A stretch of 10,113 nucleotides of DNA. Source: Deltaproteobacteria bacterium. GTDB taxonomy: Bacteria; Myxococcota_A; Polyangia; Polyangiales; Houyiibacteriaceae. A program made the position numbers and the translations under genes. Under the pieces are notes generated by a model. It was not told the DNA's origin and did not search any database. It saw nothing but the letters and a program-made list of their open reading frames with translations. Of this stretch, positions 6,504 through 10,113 are shown in pieces. Location: contig JAFDFW010000047.1 of assembly GCA_019309605.1 (NCBI GenBank), positions 1 to 10,113 on the forward strand, written 5' to 3'. Position 1 is the stretch's first letter. Each line of letters opens with the position of its first letter.

Positions 6504-8159
6504 ATGAACACGCGACACACTAAGTTCATCTTCGTTACAGGGGGTGTTGTCAGCTCAATCGGAAAAGGCCTAGCCGCCGCTTCGATGGGCGCCCTCCTCG
6601 AAGCACGAGGGTTGCGGGTCACCAACATGAAGTTGGACCCGTACATCAACGTCGATCCCGGCACGATGTCGCCCTTCCAGCATGGAGAGGTGTTCGTCAC
6701 CGACGACGGCGCGGAAACCGATCTCGACCTCGGTCACTACGAGCGCTTCACGAAGGCGACGATGACCAAGGCGAACAATTTCACGACGGGTCGCATCTAC
6801 GACTCGGTGATCGCCAAAGAGCGTCGCGGCGAGTATCTCGGAGCCACCATTCAGGTCATTCCGCACATCACGGATGAGATCAAAGCTCGAGTCCGCGAGG
6901 CGACCAGTGATGTCGACGTCGCGATCGTCGAGGTCGGCGGCACGGTGGGTGACATCGAGTCTCTGCCGTTCCTCGAGGCGGTTCGTCAACTGCGCGGCGA
7001 GCTCGGTCCGCAGAACAGCGTCTCCGTGCACGTGACACTCGTCCCGCACATTGCGGCGGCCGGCGAGCTCAAGACCAAGCCGACCCAGCACTCGGTGAAG
7101 CAGCTCTTGGGCCTGGGGATTCAGCCCGAAATTCTCCTGTGTCGGGTCGACCGAGACCTGCCGCTCAAGCTCAAAGAGAAGATCGCTCATTTCTGCAACG
7201 TGCCGGTCAAAGCGGTGATCGCCGCGCCGGATGTACACACGATCTACGAGCTTCCGTTGACCCTTCACTCCCAGGGGCTGGATCTCTTGCTGGCCGAGCG
7301 GCTCAATATATGGGCACGCGACCCGGACCTTTCGGTTTGGCGGCGGACGGTCGAGCGCTACAAGTCTCCTGGACGCGGTCATGTTTCGATTGCGCTCGTC
7401 GGCAAGTACGTCCACCTGCGTGATTCGTACAAGTCGCTTCACGAGTCCTTGGTGCATGCCGCTCTCGAGTGCGACGTGAAGCTCGACCTCGACTACGTCG
7501 ACAGCGAAGAGCTCGAAGGTGGCGACCTCGAGGCGAGGCTAGGCCGGCATGACGCGATCTTGGTCCCCGGCGGTTTCGGAGACCGTGGCTCTGAAGGGAA
7601 GATTCGCGCGATTCAGTTCGCTCGTGAGAATGACATTCCGTTCTTTGGCATCTGTCTCGGCATGCAAATGGCCGTGGTCGAGTACGCGCGAAATGTGTGT
7701 GGGCTCGAAGGCGCCAACAGCGCCGAGTTCAATCGCAACGCGCAGCACCTCGTGGTCGACATCATGCCCGATCAACGTGGCATCGAAGACAAGGGCGCAA
7801 CCATGCGTCTCGGGGCTTACCCCTGCACGATCAAGCCCGGCTCGCTGGCCGCTCAGATCTACAGCACCTCCAAGATCAGCGAGCGCCACCGCCACCGCTA
7901 CGAGGTCAACAACGAGTACCGCGAACAGCTAGAGCAGGGCGGCCTCGTCCTGTGCGGTGTCTCTCCGGATGAGCGCCTGGTCGAGATGGTGGAGCTCCCT
8001 GGGCATCCACATTTTGTCGGCTGTCAGTTCCATCCCGAGTTCAAGAGCAAGCCGCACCTGCCGCATCCTCTGTTCACGAGCTTTGTGCGCGCGGCGGTCG
8101 AGCATCACGCGCGTCAGGGCCGTGCGCTTGGCGGCGCAACCGAGGCGCACGTCAACTAG
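6504..8159 (+). CDS. pyrG: CTP synthase (glutamine hydrolysing)
   Basis: PyrG makes CTP from UTP using ATP and ammonia released from glutamine, the last step of pyrimidine nucleotide synthesis in the cytoplasm. The 551 residues match the usual length of about 545. The synthase domain (about 1-270) opens with KFIFVTGGVVSSIGKGLAAAS, contains the phosphate loop SSIGKG (17-22), MKLDPYINVDPGTMSPFQHGE (42-62) and DDGAETDLDLGHYERF (67-82), and has the UTP/CTP-binding stretch LKTKPTQHSVKQ (189-200). The glutaminase domain (about 295-540) has PGGFGDRG (355-362), the nucleophile C384 in GICLGMQ, and the partners H510 and E512 in FHPEFKSKP. All catalytic residues expected are present. The ATG at 6504 has AGGAG 9 bases upstream and MNTRHTKFIFVTGG is a normal start. 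A predicted promoter and palindrome precede it. In many proteobacteria kdsA or eno follows pyrG; here a sensor kinase follows after 103 bases. Confidence 0.99.
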   Translation: MNTRHTKFIFVTGGVVSSIGKGLAAASMGALLEARGLRVTNMKLDPYINVDPGTMSPFQHGEVFVTDDGAETDLDLGHYERFTKATMTKANNFTTGRIYDSVIAKERRGEYLGATIQVIPHITDEIKARVREATSDVDVAIVEVGGTVGDIESLPFLEAVRQLRGELGPQNSVSVHVTLVPHIAAAGELKTKPTQHSVKQLLGLGIQPEILLCRVDRDLPLKLKEKIAHFCNVPVKAVIAAPDVHTIYELPLTLHSQGLDLLLAERLNIWARDPDLSVWRRTVERYKSPGRGHVSIALVGKYVHLRDSYKSLHESLVHAALECDVKLDLDYVDSEELEGGDLEARLGRHDAILVPGGFGDRGSEGKIRAIQFARENDIPFFGICLGMQMAVVEYARNVCGLEGANSAEFNRNAQHLVVDIMPDQRGIEDKGATMRLGAYPCTIKPGSLAAQIYSTSKISERHRHRYEVNNEYREQLEQGGLVLCGVSPDERLVEMVELPGHPHFVGCQFHPEFKSKPHLPHPLFTSFVRAAVEHHARQGRALGGATEAHVN

Positions 8160-8175
8160 CGTTACTCGCACGGGT

Positions 8176-8196
8176 GCCGTTTTAAGGGCGGCTTTT
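8176..8196 (+). terminator. Weak candidate intrinsic terminator after pyrG
   Basis: Seventeen bases after the pyrG stop, GCCG (8176-8179) and CGGC (8189-8192) can pair around a 9-base loop and are followed directly by TTTT (8193-8196). The stem is only four GC pairs and the T-run is short, so termination would be partial at best. The rest of the 103-base gap before the kinase gene is GC-rich, with no clear promoter that I can see. Confidence 0.25.
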
Positions 8197-8262
8197 CCCG
8201 GACGTAGGGCCCGAGCCGGCGGGAACCTCGCCAGGCTCGTCCACCAGGTTTAGGATCAGGGG

Positions 8263-10113
8263 ATGACTCGTCCGGCTCGCCGGAAATGGCTTACGATTCC
8301 GACTCGCATCGTGTTGGGGTACATCGTTGTGCTCGTCGCCTTTGGCGTCGTTGGGGGCCTGAGCTTTCTGCAGCACCACCGCACGTCCGAGACGCTTGGG
8401 CTGTTGGAGGACGGATACCTGCCCTTGGCGCTGACACTGAGCCAGGCCAAGGCGACTCAGAGCGTCTACGCAAATTTGGTGGAGCGAGCGCTCCAGTCGG
8501 AACGCAGTACACCAACCAAGTCTTGGCTGCGCGCCGCACTGCGCATTCGCCCCACCACGCTTCGCCGCGCCTATGACGGAGTGGAAAGAGCCGAGACTCT
8601 GGCCGAAGAGCGCGGGCTGTCGGCGCCGCTTCGCTCGGTCCGCCGAGAACTCGACGCGATTGCCAAAGCCTATGAAGAGATCGATGCTCAGTACGAGCGG
8701 CTATTCAACAGCGACGATGCCGATGAAGAGGTGGTCGAGGACTTGCTCACGAAGGTTCGCAGCACCGAGCAACGGATCGAGCGTAACTATGACCGGGCGT
8801 CGCAAAGCGTGCAGCAGCGGATCTCACGCACCAGCGCGCTGGCTGCCGCTCAGTCGGAGCGCGCCACCTTCCTCTTGGGCCTGTTCGGACTTCTGTCCTT
8901 GATCGTTGGCATTGCCGTGGCGTTCTTGTCTCAGCGCTTGCTTCGGCCGATCCCTCTGTTGCACCAGCGCGTGGCGGCGGTCTCCCGCGGTGATCTTTCG
9001 AGCGCCGTCGACATCAAGCGAAACGACGAGCTCGGCCAACTCGTTGCGGAGTTCGAGCGGATGGTGAAGGCGCTCGCTGCGCGCGATCAGAGTTTGCGCG
9101 AGGCGGCGCTTGCAGAGCAGCGGCTTCAACGAATGCAGGTTCAGATCGTGGAAGCGTTGCGCGCGGCGATCGTCGTCGTCGATCGGGATCGCGTGATCAA
9201 GACGACCAATCCTGCCGCCGAAGAGATTCTGGGAGTTAGTGCGCGGCATGTCGGCTCATCGACCGACGAGACCTCGCTTCTTCGACGCTTTCCGGCGCTC
9301 GGTCGTGCGATTGAGGAGGTCGCCGAGGGAGGTGACGCGCGAACCCTACAAGGAGAGCGAATCGCGGGCTTCACCGAGCGCTTGGTCGACGTGCTGGTGA
9401 CGCCGTTCGGCGACGAAGCCGGGGAGGGTGGTGTTCGCGGGGTTCTCGTCGTCGCCGACGACGTGTCGGACGCCATCGCGACCAAATCCCGTCTAATTCA
9501 CACCGAGCGGTCCGCAACCCGTTGTCGAGCATCGGGCTCAATGTCGACATGCTCGGAGACGAGCTCCACGAGCCGGGGTCGGAAGGCAAGCGGCTGCTGG
9601 AGTCGATCCAGCAGGAGCTCGAGCGCCTCGAGAGCATCACCGAGGAGTACTTGCGCTTGGCACGACTGCCCGAGCCTTCGCTCACGCCGGATGACCCGAC
9701 GCACCTGTTGCGTGACGCGGCCGAGTTCGTTCGGCGCGAGATGGACGCTGCGGGCGTTGAGCTCCGCTTGGATTTGGCGGCACAGTTGCCTGCGGTAGCG
9801 ATGGACGAGCCGCAGCTTCGCCAGGCGTTGCTCAATCTCTTACGCAATGCGCGCGAGGCGATGCCGGACGGGGGAACCGCCAAGCTCGAAGCGACACGGT
9901 ATGACGGTGGCGTGCGCATTCAGGTTCATGACGAGGGTGCCGGCATCGACGAGGAAGCGCGCGAGCACGTCTTTGACTTGTTCTACACGACGAAGGAGCG
10001 GGGAACGGGTCTCGGATTACCTCTCACCCAGCAAATCGTCGTCGCCCACGGGGGAAGCATCGCGTGCAAGCCCCGGCATCCGCACGGAACGACCTTCGAG
10101 GTTTGGTTGCCAG
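8263..10113 (+). pseudogene. Membrane sensor histidine kinase (HAMP-PAS), interrupted by a deletion/frameshift; runs off the right edge
   Basis: Such kinases sense a signal, phosphorylate their own histidine and pass the phosphate to a response regulator. The first frame, starting at the ATG at 8263, gives membrane helix 1 (about 13-35), a helical outer-membrane-side sensor region without Cys (about 36-200), membrane helix 2 (about 202-226), a HAMP linker (about 226-278, RPIPLLHQRV...SRGDLSS...NDELGQL), a short coiled coil, and a PAS domain (about 295-405, AIVVVDRDRVIKTTNPAAEEILG). It then reaches SRLIHTER (409-416), where the H-box should follow. Instead the reading passes into Arg/Ser-rich nonsense and stops at 9798, while the kinase continues in another frame from 9510 as VRNPLSSIGLNVDML. 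About 14 residues, including the phospho-accepting histidine of the H-E-x-R-N-P box, are absent. Either this is a real broken gene or the assembly has lost about 43 bases. The start has AGGATCAGGGG just upstream. Domain calls are firm; the pseudogene status depends on the sequence being correct. Confidence 0.75.
9510..10113 (+). CDS. Histidine kinase C-terminal part in the shifted frame: remainder of dimerisation helix pair and HATPase domain (partial)
   Basis: Read from 9510 to the window edge (201 codons, no stop), this segment carries the rest of the HisKA dimerisation hairpin (VRNPLSSIGLNVDML to about LRLARLPEPSL) and a complete-looking ATP-binding domain. The N box is NLLRNAREAM, the G1 box DEGAGID, the F box VFDLFYTTK and the G2 box GTGLGLPL, with a final AHGGSI...GTTFEVWLP typical of the end of this domain. 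It belongs to the NtrB/AtoS/ZraS-like group by the style of these boxes, a group often followed by a sigma-54-type response regulator (inference; that region lies outside the window). By itself this piece lacks the phospho-accepting histidine and a plausible start with a ribosome site, so I treat it as the broken 3' part of the gene beginning at 8263 and not as a separate gene. Confidence 0.8.

Noticed and set aside
6570..7457. 295-codon minus-strand open frame opposite pyrG
   Set aside because: It lies fully antisense to the conserved PyrG synthase domain; the translation is charged and shows no family motif.
9511..9798. Continuation of the kinase first frame to the stop at 9798 as a genuine C-terminus
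   Set aside because: The translation becomes Arg/Ser/Cys-rich without motifs, while the conserved HisKA/HATPase boxes are all in the other frame over the same bases.

Overview
The window is GC-rich bacterial chromosome, densely packed with ordinary cellular genes. The dnaX-ybaB-recR order, the TRAP permease pair and the HAMP/PAS sensor kinase fit a proteobacterium in the broad sense. A deltaproteobacterial or Myxococcota-like lineage is my best guess, but this is inference without any database comparison. I see no rRNA, tRNA, CRISPR array, insertion sequence, phage gene or integration scar.

The layout is two divergent blocks meeting at about 5137-5204. The left block reads leftward: dctQ (small TRAP permease subunit) and dctM (large TRAP subunit) overlap by 4 bases. 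After 71 bases comes the recombination/replication cluster dnaX, ybaB/ebfC and recR, with gaps of 9 and 3 bases; recR runs off the left edge. The right block reads rightward: dinB (DNA polymerase IV), pyrG (CTP synthase) and a membrane sensor histidine kinase that runs off the right edge.

Two themes are recognisable. DNA replication and repair are served by DnaX (clamp loader), YbaB (nucleoid-associated), RecR (RecFOR recombination) and DinB (translesion synthesis). Membrane transport and sensing are served by the TRAP permease and the kinase. PyrG is an essential nucleotide-synthesis enzyme and has its own plausible promoter.

I did not find a clear new biological system. The points most worth checking are: (1) the histidine kinase has lost its H-box and changes frame near 9509-9510, as if about 43 bases were deleted; (2) DctQ is nearly twice normal size, with about four extra hydrophobic segments inserted in the family core; (3) DctM carries a C-terminal acidic tail with an Asp/Gly cluster resembling a calcium-binding loop; (4) no substrate-binding protein gene accompanies the TRAP pair here; (5) the pyrG leader holds an 18-base near-perfect palindrome plus further copies of its half-site around the predicted promoter.
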